This document shows positions 26,201 through 35,008 of a stretch of DNA of 64,000 nt, piece by piece. Position 1 is the first letter of the stretch. Each line of letters opens with the position of its first letter. Below the pieces are notes generated by a model. The model made no database searches and was not told where the DNA came from. It worked only from the letters and a program-made list of their open reading frames with translations. This DNA is from Dehalococcoidales bacterium (GTDB lineage Bacteria; Chloroflexota; Dehalococcoidia; Dehalococcoidales; UBA5627): assembly GCA_041656115.1 (NCBI GenBank), contig JBBAED010000001.1, positions 124,001 to 188,000 of the forward strand, given 5' to 3'. Made by a program: the position numbers and the translations under genes.

Positions 26201-27949
26201 TTATACTCCCTTTACCAACGCCAGGTCGGATTCCATTTCACTCCACAAAACGCCGAGCCTTTCCTCAAACTCCTCGTTGGGGATATCTTTCATACGGGCG
26301 ATTTTGTAGATTAAAGGCGAATTACGCAGTTCTGCAACCTTAATTTCCTCATTGGAAATCTTATTTCTGGCAAGTTCGTTAAACTTAATAATCGTTTTAA
26401 GCATCATATGGGCCCGTTTGGGCAAGCAGTAAGTATCAATTTCATTATAGGCACTCTGCTGAAGGAAATCTTCGCGAATCATTTTGGTTGTCAGGAGTGT
26501 CATTTTATCGCTTTCGGGCAGTGATTCGGGGCCTACAAGCTTAACAATTTCTTCAAGGTCGGCTTCTTGCTGCAGTAATTGCAGCGCTTCACTGCGAATT
26601 TCCGCCCAGTTCGGATCGATATCCGCCCACCACTCCCGCACCGAATCGGCATACAGGCTATAACTGGAGAGCCAGTTGATAGCCGGGAAATGGCGCTTGT
26701 TCGCCAGTGATACATCAAGGGAGTAGAGCGCCTGAACGATACGCAATGTATTTTGGGTTACCGGTTCGCTAAAATCGGCTCCGGGGGGGCTTACGGCGCC
26801 AACCACGGTTACCGAGCCCTGTCTTTCGGGACCGCCGACACACTGTATGAGACCGGCTCGCTCATAGAAGGAAGAGAGCCTTGAGCCGAGATAGGCCGGA
26901 AAGCCTTCTTCACCCGGCATTTCCTCTAAACGTCCGCCGATTTCACGCATGGCTTCCGCCCAGCGTGATGTGGAATCCGCTACAAGCAGTACGTCGTAGC
27001 CCATATCGCGGTAGTATTCCGCCATAGTAATACCGACATAAATACTTGCCTCACGCGCCACCACCGGCATGTTGGATGTATTGGCGATAAAAACCTCTTT
27101 TTCCTGTAACATCCTGCCGCTGTTGGGTTCTTTTAATTCCTTAAAACTGTAAAGGACATCGGCCATTTCATTACCGCGTTCACCGCAGCCGACATAAATA
27201 TTAAGTTGGGTTTGAGACCAGCGCGCCAGCTGTTGCAGGGTTACTGTTTTGCCGGTACCGAACCCGCCGGGAACACAGGCCTTGCCGCCGAGCGCCAGAG
27301 GGAACATATAATCCATAATGCGCATACCGGTAACCAAGAGCTTGGTCGGGTCATATCTGGTAATGTAGGGGCGCGGTTTTCTTACCGGCCAGCGATGAAT
27401 CATGGGAATTTCCAGGATTTTACCGTCTTGTTCGATTTTTACTACCGGTTCTTCGATTGTAAATTCGCCTTTGCCAATACTTTTAACGGTCCCGCGGATA
27501 CCGTGCGGAATCATAACTTTATGGTCAATCAAATGGGTTTCGGGAACAATACCGATGATATCGCCCGGTTTTACTTCGGCGCCGATACTAACGGTCGGCG
27601 TAAAATCCCACTTTTTCTCACGGGATAATGCGGCCGCTTTAACGCCCCTGCGTAAAAAGGAGCCCTCTTCCATCATAACGGACAGGGAGTTTTGCAGCCC
27701 GTCGTAAATTGAGCCGACAATACCGGGCCCCAGTTCGACCGTTAAAATGGCACCTGTCGGCCTTACTATTTCTCCGACACCGATGCCCTCGGTTCCCTCA
27801 TGAGCCTGAATTACGGCTTTATCGCCGACAAGCCCGATTACTTCGCCGACAATTCCTTCTTCACCTATTTCAACAATTTCATATACCTGTGCCCCGGTCA
27901 TTCCTTCGGCAATGACTACGGGCCCCGATACTCTCCACGTTTTTCCCAT
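26201..27949 (-). CDS. atpA: V/A-type ATPase catalytic subunit A
   Basis: 582 residues. It is the catalytic head subunit that hydrolyses or makes ATP. The Walker A motif is [14 protein letters not shown]; the A-specific bulge domain lies between residues 110 and 200; [12 protein letters not shown] and [17 protein letters not shown] (Walker B region) follow; [18 protein letters not shown] is typical of A subunits. It is followed immediately by atpB. The length and insert distinguish it from F-type beta. Confidence 0.98.
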   Translation of the reverse strand: MGKTWRVSGPVVIAEGMTGAQVYEIVEIGEEGIVGEVIGLVGDKAVIQAHEGTEGIGVGEIVRPTGAILTVELGPGIVGSIYDGLQNSLSVMMEEGSFLRRGVKAAALSREKKWDFTPTVSIGAEVKPGDIIGIVPETHLIDHKVMIPHGIRGTVKSIGKGEFTIEEPVVKIEQDGKILEIPMIHRWPVRKPRPYITRYDPTKLLVTGMRIMDYMFPLALGGKACVPGGFGTGKTVTLQQLARWSQTQLNIYVGCGERGNEMADVLYSFKELKEPNSGRMLQEKEVFIANTSNMPVVAREASIYVGITMAEYYRDMGYDVLLVADSTSRWAEAMREIGGRLEEMPGEEGFPAYLGSRLSSFYERAGLIQCVGGPERQGSVTVVGAVSPPGADFSEPVTQNTLRIVQALYSLDVSLANKRHFPAINWLSSYSLYADSVREWWADIDPNWAEIRSEALQLLQQEADLEEIVKLVGPESLPESDKMTLLTTKMIREDFLQQSAYNEIDTYCLPKRAHMMLKTIIKFNELARNKISNEEIKVAELRNSPLIYKIARMKDIPNEEFEERLGVLWSEMESDLALVKGV

Positions 27950-27978
27950 TTTATACAGACTACCTCCCCAAAAGATAC

Positions 27979-28332
27979 CTATATTTCGATATCAAATCCG
28001 GTAAACTTTCTGACATAATCCTTATAATATTTGTTTACGTCTTCGGTGTGTTCGCCGCGCTTCGACGGCACTTCAATAATTACCGGCGTCAGAATTTTGT
28101 TATCCCGTTGTTTTTCAATCAGATCCCGAACAAATTCGGTATAAGTTTCCTGAATCGCAATTACACCGACCTTCGGGTCTTCCAAAAAATTCAAAAAAGA
28201 TGTGCGAACCTCTTCTTTAGGCGGGGAATCGTTTTCCGGTACTACATAATAACGCCTAACCCCGGCAAGGCGCAGTCCGCTCACCAAATCCTTGTCTCCG
28301 ATTACCGCTATTTCCAAACCTATATCGGACAT
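27979..28332 (-). CDS. atpF: V/A-type ATPase subunit F
   Basis: 117 residues. It is a small Rossmann-like subunit at the tip of the central stalk. The beginning, IGLEIAVIGDKDLVSGLRLAG, and VGVIAIQETYTEFV match the family. Its start shares one base with the atpC stop, and it is 29 bases from atpA. Confidence 0.9.
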   Translation of the reverse strand: MSDIGLEIAVIGDKDLVSGLRLAGVRRYYVVPENDSPPKEEVRTSFLNFLEDPKVGVIAIQETYTEFVRDLIEKQRDNKILTPVIIEVPSKRGEHTEDVNKYYKDYVRKFTGFDIEI

Positions 28333-29372
28333 TATCCCACCGTTACCAAGTAATCTTTAATATTTTCCAAAGGAATGCCGTCAAATACCGCTTTATAAAT
28401 AATGCGGACATTACGCATTTCCGTTTCCTTAACATAGAGATACCAAACGACATCAGACGCTGTCATAACACCGGATGATAAAATATCTTTTAAAAACGCA
28501 AAGCTCTTTTTTTCAAAAAAGACATCAATTGCGGCAACGTCTTCGTCTTTATTAAATTCGGTAATTATTTCCTCAATCAGCGGCTTATATTGCGTGCCTT
28601 CCAGTTTAGCCGGTAACTCGTTCAGTTTAAGCGACAACATTTCGTTTGCCGCCGATTTGGATATCAGATACCCGCCCCCGATTGTTTTATCGGCTGTGTC
28701 GCTAACAGTGCGGGCAACGATTTTTCTTATAACCGTCTTGAGTACCTTTAAATCGGCCATTGCGCCGAATACCCCGGCTAATTTATAACCGCCGTCAATA
28801 CTTCCCGAAATGGCTAACAGTTCGCTGTAATAAGCCTCGCTAAAGGCGATTTCTATTTCGTTTAAAGCCTCTTTTTTGTCGAGTGTTTCGTAGTTTTTCA
28901 AAATACCGGCATAGCTTAAAAGGTTAGCGTCAACCAAAATATCAACAACCTGCGATAAATCTTTGGCGCTTTCAAGTTCGGGCAGAAATCCGCCCCAATT
29001 CATAACCCCCGCAGGAATCAGCGGAATCTTTTGCCCTGTTTTTAAGGCGCGCAAAACACCGTTGATATTCATAAGGTCATACTTCGTAACATAAGCCTGC
29101 AAAAGCATTTTGATTTCATTGGGGACGGAGTTAAACCAGTAAATGCGCTCGACGGATTTATTAAAATACGCCCATAATTGTCGGTCCGCCTCGTCAAAAT
29201 CGGCCGGCGAAACCCCTGCCAGATATTCCCCGATTTCGGTATCGCTAAGGGCGTCCGCAATATCCTGAACACGCGCAAGCCTCGCTGTTTCCGGTATCGG
29301 TCGATAGACGGCTGTTCCGGACTCCGCGCTTTTAAGAAAAGCAGCTATAAATGCGTATTCACCACTTACCAT
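28332..29372 (-). CDS. atpC: V/A-type ATPase subunit C
   Basis: 346 residues, all-helical. It is the socket that joins the central stalk to the membrane ring (equivalent to eukaryotic subunit d). Recognised from operon position between E and F and from the pattern of helices, with family-like segments such as IKMLLQAYVTKYDLMNINGVLRA (shown as a pattern) and DVVWYLYVKETEMRNVRIIYKA near the C-terminus. It overlaps atpF by one base. Confidence 0.9.
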   Translation of the reverse strand: MVSGEYAFIAAFLKSAESGTAVYRPIPETARLARVQDIADALSDTEIGEYLAGVSPADFDEADRQLWAYFNKSVERIYWFNSVPNEIKMLLQAYVTKYDLMNINGVLRALKTGQKIPLIPAGVMNWGGFLPELESAKDLSQVVDILVDANLLSYAGILKNYETLDKKEALNEIEIAFSEAYYSELLAISGSIDGGYKLAGVFGAMADLKVLKTVIRKIVARTVSDTADKTIGGGYLISKSAANEMLSLKLNELPAKLEGTQYKPLIEEIITEFNKDEDVAAIDVFFEKKSFAFLKDILSSGVMTASDVVWYLYVKETEMRNVRIIYKAVFDGIPLENIKDYLVTVG

Positions 29373-29385
29373 TTTTTAGCTCCGA

Positions 29386-29967
29386 TTATTCCAATAAATC
29401 CTTGCTTATTTGAGGGAGAATTGTCGGCATTAGCATTCCAAGCCGAGCATCATAGGTATTATCAATCAGGTTTCTCCCGTCCAAGCTTTCAATTTTTATC
29501 CCGCCCAAGCAGTCGCAGGTTCTAATCTCTTTGACTTTGCCCTCAAGTTCTTTATCTTCGGCGACAAGCTGTTTGGCAATAGGGGCGTCACTTTCTTTAA
29601 CATAAAGAATTACGCTATCCGTTCCCATCTCTTTGGCGGCGTTTTTTGCAAGCAGACGGAAGTTTGCCGAATCCGGCTTTAAACCGGATAGGTTCTCTTT
29701 AATTTTGCTTATTATCAAATCAATGGCTTTGGCTTTGGCAATCGATAATTCTTTGCGCACTTCAATTGCCGCATTAGCCTTAATCAAAGCCGCTTCCGTT
29801 TCAGCTTCGGCGATAATCGCATTTCTTGCTTCTTCAAACGCCAATTGTCGTTTTTTGGCGGCAATTGCCCGTTTTTCGGCCGCTTTTAATTCGGCGCCGC
29901 TTACTATCTCTTTAGCCTCAAGCCGAGCCTTTTCCAGAATTGTTTTGCTGATATTGTCGATTGACAT
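29386..29967 (-). CDS. atpE: V/A-type ATPase subunit E (peripheral stalk)
   Basis: 193 residues. The N-terminal half is a long Ala/Glu/Lys-rich helix that pairs with the G/H-type subunit in the peripheral stalk; the C-terminal globular part has CDCLGGIKIESLDGRNLIDNT, the typical E-subunit ending that contacts subunit B. It lies between the K and C genes with gaps of 10 and 13 bases. Confidence 0.92.
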   Translation of the reverse strand: MSIDNISKTILEKARLEAKEIVSGAELKAAEKRAIAAKKRQLAFEEARNAIIAEAETEAALIKANAAIEVRKELSIAKAKAIDLIISKIKENLSGLKPDSANFRLLAKNAAKEMGTDSVILYVKESDAPIAKQLVAEDKELEGKVKEIRTCDCLGGIKIESLDGRNLIDNTYDARLGMLMPTILPQISKDLLE

Positions 29968-29977
29968 AATCTTCTTC

Positions 29978-30445
29978 CTATATTAAGCCTAACATGCTCA
30001 GTGTCATTATCGAAAAAACCAAACCGAGTACGCCTAAAAGTTCCACAAACACAGCCAGCATCATCGCGTTAACCAAAATTTTGCCGCGGGTTTTAATCAG
30101 TAACGATATACCCGATGCGCAGATTTTGCCCTGATAAATGCCGGAGAAGCATTCGGCGCCTGCCGTAATAATTCCGGCACCCAAGACAATAAGCCCGCTG
30201 CTGACGCCGGAAATAGTGGGGACAACCGAAGTAATGATAATAATCAAGACAATCAAGCCGTAGAAGGTTTGTGTCATCGGCAGCGATGCCAAAAGAATCA
30301 CGTTTCTTAATTGCCCCGAATCTTCGGATAGTGTCGCCGCGCCCGATGAACCGGCAACCCCGATTCCGATAGCCGATCCTATCAAACCGCCTACCAATGC
30401 CAGTGCCCCGCCTAATGTTGCAAGAGATGCAGCATCGAATTCCAT
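29978..30445 (-). CDS. ntpK: V-type ATPase proteolipid subunit K with Na+-ligand pattern
   Basis: 155 residues, four membrane segments in two hairpins, the duplicated 16-kDa form. The first hairpin has LPMTQTFYG (L55, T58, Q59, Y62); the second has SGIYQGK (Q105) and AVFVELLG (E135). In Enterococcus hirae NtpK, whose Na+ site is structurally defined, the same positions are Leu61, Thr64, Gln65, Tyr68, Gln110 and Glu139. Only the second hairpin has the ion-carrying Glu, so one ion per four helices is expected. It sits in the operon between I and E. A Na+-coupled enzyme is an inference from these residues. Confidence 0.95.
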   Translation of the reverse strand: MEFDAASLATLGGALALVGGLIGSAIGIGVAGSSGAATLSEDSGQLRNVILLASLPMTQTFYGLIVLIIIITSVVPTISGVSSGLIVLGAGIITAGAECFSGIYQGKICASGISLLIKTRGKILVNAMMLAVFVELLGVLGLVFSIMTLSMLGLI

Positions 30446-30490
30446 TGTTTCCTCCTTAACTTGTCTGCCAAATTATTTAGCAGAGATGTT

Positions 30491-32461
30491 TTATACGGTA
30501 ACTCTTTTCTTTATTTTGAAGGGTTTGTACTGATAGCCGCCACCCTCATAAAATTTAAACAGAAACTCCACAAAGCACAGGCGCAGGGAGTGGATAAATC
30601 CGGTAATTCCGCCAAGTAAAAGGTTGATGGCATGTCCGAAGACAAAGAACAACAACCCGATTATAGCTCCGATAACCGTGCCGACAGGCCCGCCGAATAA
30701 ATCCCCGAACGTGCCGGTAAGCATATTAAATGTGGAGGCCAAGTAGAAAGTTGCCATTCCCACACCGGCTAAACGGGCGTAGGACATCACATCTCCCAAC
30801 AGCCCCGTCAGGTCAAAAATCCACATAAAAGAGCCGAGCCCGCGGTTAATGGCCAGGTTGCTGGCAATAATCAGTGCGATTCCGGCTAGCATTACATAGC
30901 TTAATATCGAATAAAGCGCGGCACTCATACCGGGGATACTGACCTTTAAGATCGAGTTAATAATTACCGGAAGGCCAAACTGGAGTAAAAATATGCCGAC
31001 TTTATTAACTGCCGTCCAACGGTCTTTATTTTTTACGGCTTTTACAAGCGCGAGTGCATATCCGATATTAACGTGTACCAAACCGATTCCCAGTGAAATA
31101 ACAATAAAGGTTACCGGGTCTCCCAGCAAGTTTTTAATTGTTGTGCTTAAAGCAAAATTTTCCAAACCGAATAAAAGGTAGACGTCTCCGAGGTATTGTC
31201 CGACCAGCAGCCCTGCGATTAAGCCCGCTCCGCAGCAGGTGTAAATAAGCCGCTGGAACGTTTTAAACTCATCTGTTTGAGGGTCGTCAACAAATTTCGG
31301 CAGTAAAAACTTGGCAAGCAGCGCAATACCGATAGCGTAAATAACATCGCAAATCATTAACCCAAAAAAGAGCGCAAAGGAATAGCTTATAATCGGGGTT
31401 GGGTCCCACTCTTGGTATTTGGGTCTTCCAAAAAGGTTGACAATGATTTCAAAAGGACGGAATCCGCCCTTATTTTTTAGTTTTGTCGGAGGTTCTTCCC
31501 CATCTGCGGGGTATCTGACATCCAGATAAATATTTTGGATCTTATCTTTTAGCTCGTGAACGACTGTTTCGCGGCTGTCATCCGGTACCCAGCCGGAAAT
31601 CATAACCGCATATTTGGATTCAACGGCCTTTTCCAAAACCGCAAGCCGCTCTTTTTCCGAAACGAGCGCCACATATAACATCGAGAGCTTGGAAAAGTTG
31701 TTTTCAATTTTTTTCTTTAACTTGGCATTTAAGGAATCAACCTCATCGGTTAAGTCGGTGATATTTTTAACGGAGTTATCAATAAAGTCCTTAATCGAAA
31801 TATTTTCGTTTACGGCGGGAACGTTTATTCCGCTTGCCTCGGTAATCAGTGCTTCAAAAGCGGATAAGTCTGCGGCGCTGCCGACACCGTAAATAACGGT
31901 ATTATCTTCGGATATTGCAATAACGGGTTCAATAAGGTACTGCTGTATTTTTTCGCTGTACTTGCGATAAGCTTCGTTATTTAGAGAAAAAGTTCTTGCA
32001 AACAGGTATTTACCGGTATAGTGCAAATCAGACATTAAGATGTTTTGGTTTGTGCTTAAAGGGGTAACGTAACGCACCGTTTCTTCGGTGTTTTTTAATT
32101 TTTCGGTTGCCGCAACACCGGTTTCATATAATTCTTCAAAGTCTTGATAAAGTGCGTTAACTTCTTCGGCAAACTCGGCGTTGGTGCGGGTGTAGATGAT
32201 TTCGGTGTCTTTGTCGGTGGTTATTGAGTTTGCCTTATCGGCGTAACTTAGCATTTTGGAGACGTTTGCAAGGAGGGAGTTTATATTTTCTTTTTCGTTT
32301 TCAATCAGGTTTTTGTCAACGGGGGTCAATTCATCACTGCTTTCGACATGCAGAACGCCGATTTTTTGCAGCAACCGCAACACCGTATCGCGCTCATCCT
32401 TAACGGCTAAAACCTTTAACTTTAGCATCGATTCCGGCTTGTTGACGATGATGGGTATCAC
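30491..32461 (-). CDS. atpI: V/A-type ATPase subunit I (a-type stator)
   Basis: 656 residues. The N-terminal half (1-340) is a soluble helical arm that binds the peripheral stalks; the C-terminal half holds about eight membrane helices that form the ion half-channels. WDPTPIISYSFALFFGLMICDV, the glycine-rich segment near GLIAGLLVGQYLG, and RLAGVGMATFYLAS with its essential Arg in the late helices are family features. It overlaps the upstream stalk gene by 4 bases. The Arg in YARLAGVG is the expected partner of the K-subunit Glu. Confidence 0.95.
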   Translation of the reverse strand: MIPIIVNKPESMLKLKVLAVKDERDTVLRLLQKIGVLHVESSDELTPVDKNLIENEKENINSLLANVSKMLSYADKANSITTDKDTEIIYTRTNAEFAEEVNALYQDFEELYETGVAATEKLKNTEETVRYVTPLSTNQNILMSDLHYTGKYLFARTFSLNNEAYRKYSEKIQQYLIEPVIAISEDNTVIYGVGSAADLSAFEALITEASGINVPAVNENISIKDFIDNSVKNITDLTDEVDSLNAKLKKKIENNFSKLSMLYVALVSEKERLAVLEKAVESKYAVMISGWVPDDSRETVVHELKDKIQNIYLDVRYPADGEEPPTKLKNKGGFRPFEIIVNLFGRPKYQEWDPTPIISYSFALFFGLMICDVIYAIGIALLAKFLLPKFVDDPQTDEFKTFQRLIYTCCGAGLIAGLLVGQYLGDVYLLFGLENFALSTTIKNLLGDPVTFIVISLGIGLVHVNIGYALALVKAVKNKDRWTAVNKVGIFLLQFGLPVIINSILKVSIPGMSAALYSILSYVMLAGIALIIASNLAINRGLGSFMWIFDLTGLLGDVMSYARLAGVGMATFYLASTFNMLTGTFGDLFGGPVGTVIGAIIGLLFFVFGHAINLLLGGITGFIHSLRLCFVEFLFKFYEGGGYQYKPFKIKKRVTV

Positions 32462-32772
32462 TTAATTTGATCCCCCAGGATAATGCCGACAACCCTTTGA
32501 GCGATGTCGTTAATCTTTTGGGGCGGCAAATCGGATATGCTTTGGGCTTTTAAATTTGACTCTGCGATTTGGCGGTTCGCAAAGCTGCGCGCTTCATCAA
32601 CTATCTTTTTGGCTTCCGCCCGAGCTTCGTCGAGGTTGAAATTATCTGTTTTTGTAACAGCGCTGTCTGAGTCCGCTTCGGAAATTATACGTTTAGCCTC
32701 GTATCCGGCGGATTCAAGGATTTTTTCCGCTTCATCTTCAATTGACTTCAGCTTCCCGATCATGCCTTCCAT
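32458..32772 (-). CDS. V/A-type ATPase G/H-type peripheral stalk subunit
   Basis: 104 residues, almost entirely helical and charged, with EAEKILESAGYEAKRIISEA and ARAEAKKIVDEARSFANRQI repeats that form a right-handed coiled coil with subunit E. ATG 32772 follows GAGGA. It is the first gene of the operon and overlaps atpI by 4 bases. Function is inferred from position and coiled-coil character; the family is weakly conserved in sequence. Confidence 0.8.
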   Translation of the reverse strand: MEGMIGKLKSIEDEAEKILESAGYEAKRIISEADSDSAVTKTDNFNLDEARAEAKKIVDEARSFANRQIAESNLKAQSISDLPPQKINDIAQRVVGIILGDQIK

Positions 32773-33269
32773 ATGTAATCCTCAATTATTCTTTAGACGT
32801 TATAAAAAACAAAAGCACCCAAACCTTTTCGGTCGGTATGCAAATTATTAACAATTTAAAGAAGGCTCTGAGTTTTAACTATTAAAGACACTAAAAAACG
32901 GTAGCGCAGCCACCGCCCTTTAGCGCCGTTATTTCTTTTCGAGAAACATAACCGGCTTGCAGCCCATTTAAGACACCTCTTTCAGGCTAACGCCTCATAG
33001 TATAGCGAATAATTAAGTAGTTAGCAAATTAAGGATTTATTGGCCGAGATTGCGAAGATTTAATAGAGGATGCTTTCGATTTTGAAATATTTAAAAGAAA
33101 CGGAAAGTTGATGATAAATAAGACATTTATGCTGGGAAAAGCAGTTCTGTGTTATGCGAACGATAAGAAAAGACCTGGGTGTAATATTTATTAAATGCAA
33201 TAGATTGTGCGATATTATAATCTGAGGTTGAACAAGTAAAATGGTGTTTTCTTGTAAACGAAAATCTAA
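32773..33269. other. intergenic region upstream of ATPase operon
   Basis: A 497-base gap between two minus-strand genes. The right half is very AT-rich and holds one copy of a 24-bp direct repeat (33039-33062). The left part should contain the promoter of the ATPase operon, but no convincing -35/-10 pair stood out. A short GC-rich patch near 32890-33000 has no ORF and no clear hairpin. Confidence 0.5.
33039..33062 (+). repeat. direct repeat, left copy, flanking PC4/DGQHR cassette
   Basis: 24 bases beginning ATTGGCCG and ending GCGAAGATTTA. It matches 34804-34827 at 22 of 24 positions in the same orientation; the only difference is AG versus GA in the middle. The two copies enclose the PC4-like and DGQHR genes. 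Confidence 0.6.
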
Positions 33270-33524
33270 TTATTCAACAGTTTCTATGTTATAACCCAAT
33301 GTTTCCCCTAGTATTATACATCCCTCCAGTAAATCATTATATTTATTTTCTGACAATGTTATGCCTTTTTTTGAAGGAAAGTATTCTTCTCTGTCTTTTC
33401 CCATAAAGAAGATTCGAATATCAATATATTTTGTACCTTTGTATTCATTTAGCATTATTCGAATCTGTTCCTTGGAATTCTTTTGGAATGAATGGATTAA
33501 AATCCCAAACTCTTCGCTTTCCAT
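33270..33524 (-). CDS. PC4-like (p15) single-stranded-DNA-binding protein
   Basis: 84 residues; ATG 33524 follows GGAGGATG. The segment KYIDIRIFF...EYFPSKKGITLSENKYNDLLEG matches the bacterial PC4/p15 coactivator fold: paired strands with the KKGITL turn and a following helix. Such proteins bind single-stranded or melted DNA and are found in phages and in bacteria near DNA-processing genes. It lies downstream of the DGQHR gene on the same strand, separated by a strong hairpin. Low GC points to acquired DNA. Confidence 0.75.
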   Translation of the reverse strand: MESEEFGILIHSFQKNSKEQIRIMLNEYKGTKYIDIRIFFMGKDREEYFPSKKGITLSENKYNDLLEGCIILGETLGYNIETVE

Positions 33525-33543
33525 TTCACATCCTCCACATAAA

Positions 33544-33574
33544 ACAATAGTGGGGAAACATCCCCCACTATTGT
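33544..33574 (-). terminator. 12-bp perfect hairpin between DGQHR and PC4 genes
   Basis: ACAATAGTGGGG (33544-33555) pairs perfectly with CCCCACTATTGT (33563-33574) over a 7-base loop. On the minus strand it is followed by TTTTATG and then directly by the ribosome site of the PC4 gene. It may be an attenuating terminator or a processing/stability hairpin that sets the ratio of the two proteins. Confidence 0.6.
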
Positions 33575-33595
33575 ACCACTGGCTATACTGAAACT

Positions 33596-34666
33596 CTAGT
33601 TGGTGATACTGCCAGAATCCCTTAATTTTTCGGACATATCATCTGCTATTAAATTAAATCCTTTCATTGATCCTGCCATAGCCGCTCCGTCAGCATTATC
33701 ATTTCTCCAATAATCCGGCGATATAAACTCTTCAAGATTCGTGAGAATATTTTTGATATCACTTATGGAAGGATCGCTTATTCCATTTACCCTTAATTCT
33801 TCTAAAATATCAAAAGCCAGTATATGAAAACTAAAAACACCCGGTGTTTTTTGTATAACATATTCATTTGGTGTCTCAAATGCTTCTGGTATTAATTCCT
33901 GTAATGCTATCCAAAGATATTTTATTTTTTCGGCCAATCTAGTTGGTGTCCATGTACTATACGGGCGCTGATTTAAAATGGGTTTTAAGGATGTGCTAAA
34001 AGATAATTCCCTCACGATGTGGCCACTTTCCTTTCTGCTGTTTGGTGGCTGTATTTTGCCCTTCCACGGTGAATCATGGTCCATTCCGAGTATTTTGATT
34101 ATTTCGGCCGACGTTGCTTCCCAAACCCTGCCAGATAGCCTTATTGCTCTTCTTCCTTCTGGCGAGCCATCTGAATATTTTAAGGCCAGTAATCTTCGAG
34201 CTAAATCTGTACGCACCTTCTTCATGGTTTCATTGATAATTCTAAATTGATTGGCCTCATCTTCTGATTCCATATTTTCTATTATCACTATTGGCAATTC
34301 GTAGTCCAACAGCCTGTCTAATCCAAACTCTTCAATTGCTCTTTTAATACCATACACCCTGTGTTGCCCATCCACTATATAAATCTCTGAATTAGCGGGG
34401 ATGTCAATAAACTCTCCCTCTTTTTCCAACTGCCCCCTGTAACTCAACAATATACTTGTGGGTAATAAAGGGCGGGATTCATTTTTTAAATAACTCGCCA
34501 CTTTTTTTGTTCGAGCAGGTTCTGGCATTCTTTGATACCCTTTATATTCCCCGCCTTCCTCTCTATAAACATCCACTTCGCAAGCATCTACCAAATCCCC
34601 CGCTTTTACTACTCCGGAATACAATTGAACGCCCTCTTGTCTAAACGGAATAACCTTAATTCTCAT
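33596..34666 (-). CDS. DGQHR-domain (DndB-like) protein
   Basis: 356 residues; ATG 34666 follows AGGAGG. The defining motif VDGQHR is near residue 98, within an N-terminal domain that has RTKKVASYL upstream and NETMKKVRTDLARRLLAL downstream, the layout of DGQHR/DndB proteins. DndB regulates DNA phosphorothioation (dnd) operons, and related proteins occur in other DNA-modification and defence loci. No dndA, C, D, E or ssp gene lies in this window, so this is a solitary member paired with a PC4-like protein. It is transcribed from a near-perfect promoter with phased GATCA words. Confidence 0.85.
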   Translation of the reverse strand: MRIKVIPFRQEGVQLYSGVVKAGDLVDACEVDVYREEGGEYKGYQRMPEPARTKKVASYLKNESRPLLPTSILLSYRGQLEKEGEFIDIPANSEIYIVDGQHRVYGIKRAIEEFGLDRLLDYELPIVIIENMESEDEANQFRIINETMKKVRTDLARRLLALKYSDGSPEGRRAIRLSGRVWEATSAEIIKILGMDHDSPWKGKIQPPNSRKESGHIVRELSFSTSLKPILNQRPYSTWTPTRLAEKIKYLWIALQELIPEAFETPNEYVIQKTPGVFSFHILAFDILEELRVNGISDPSISDIKNILTNLEEFISPDYWRNDNADGAAMAGSMKGFNLIADDMSEKLRDSGSITN

Positions 34667-34677
34667 TTTATCCTCCT

Positions 34678-34750
34678 GATCAACATATTATTTTTTTAGA
34701 TCAAGATTATTATATAACTGATCATTAGGTTTGTCAAGTATTAAAGATCA
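34678..34750 (-). promoter_or_regulatory. consensus promoter with four phased GATCA words
   Basis: On the minus strand TTGACA (34737-34732), a 17-base spacer and TATAAT (34714-34709) make a perfect sigma70-type promoter for the DGQHR gene. GATCA occurs at 34678, 34699, 34720 and 34746 on the plus strand, the first three exactly 21 bases apart, covering the ribosome site, start of transcription, spacer and upstream region. Two of them extend to the palindrome TGATCA. This looks like an operator, or a set of methylation-sensitive sites. Confidence 0.7.
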
Positions 34751-34803
34751 TTTTTTGAACAAATTTTCAACATTGAAAAGAATTTGTCACTCTAATTAGT
34801 TAA

Positions 34804-34827
34804 TTGGCCGGAATTGCGAAGATTTAA
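34804..34827 (+). repeat. direct repeat, right copy, flanking PC4/DGQHR cassette
   Basis: This is the partner of 33039-33062 (22 of 24 identical, same orientation). It lies upstream of the DGQHR promoter. Beyond it the sequence returns to host-like composition. Confidence 0.6.
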
Positions 34828-34949
34828 AGGTATAACTTAAACCATTACAGTTTTGAAAATAATCTGACGGCTTCCAAAATCCGCCCGCCTCTTTTCTCTT
34901 ATAAAACCCGATTTTTGATTCAAAAACCCTAGAACTCGCCCCAATCTGT

Positions 34950-34958
34950 TGTTATAAT
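34950..34958 (+). promoter_or_regulatory. extended -10 promoter for the coiled-coil gene at 35009
   Basis: TGTTATAAT (TG-n-TATAAT, with the hexamer at 34953-34958) lies about 50 bases upstream of the GTG start. No good -35 is seen, as expected for an extended -10 promoter. Confidence 0.55.
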
Positions 34959-35008
34959 GTAGGGGGATTAGAGGCTCTAAACGGCAATAATTCCGATAGG
35001 AGGATACA

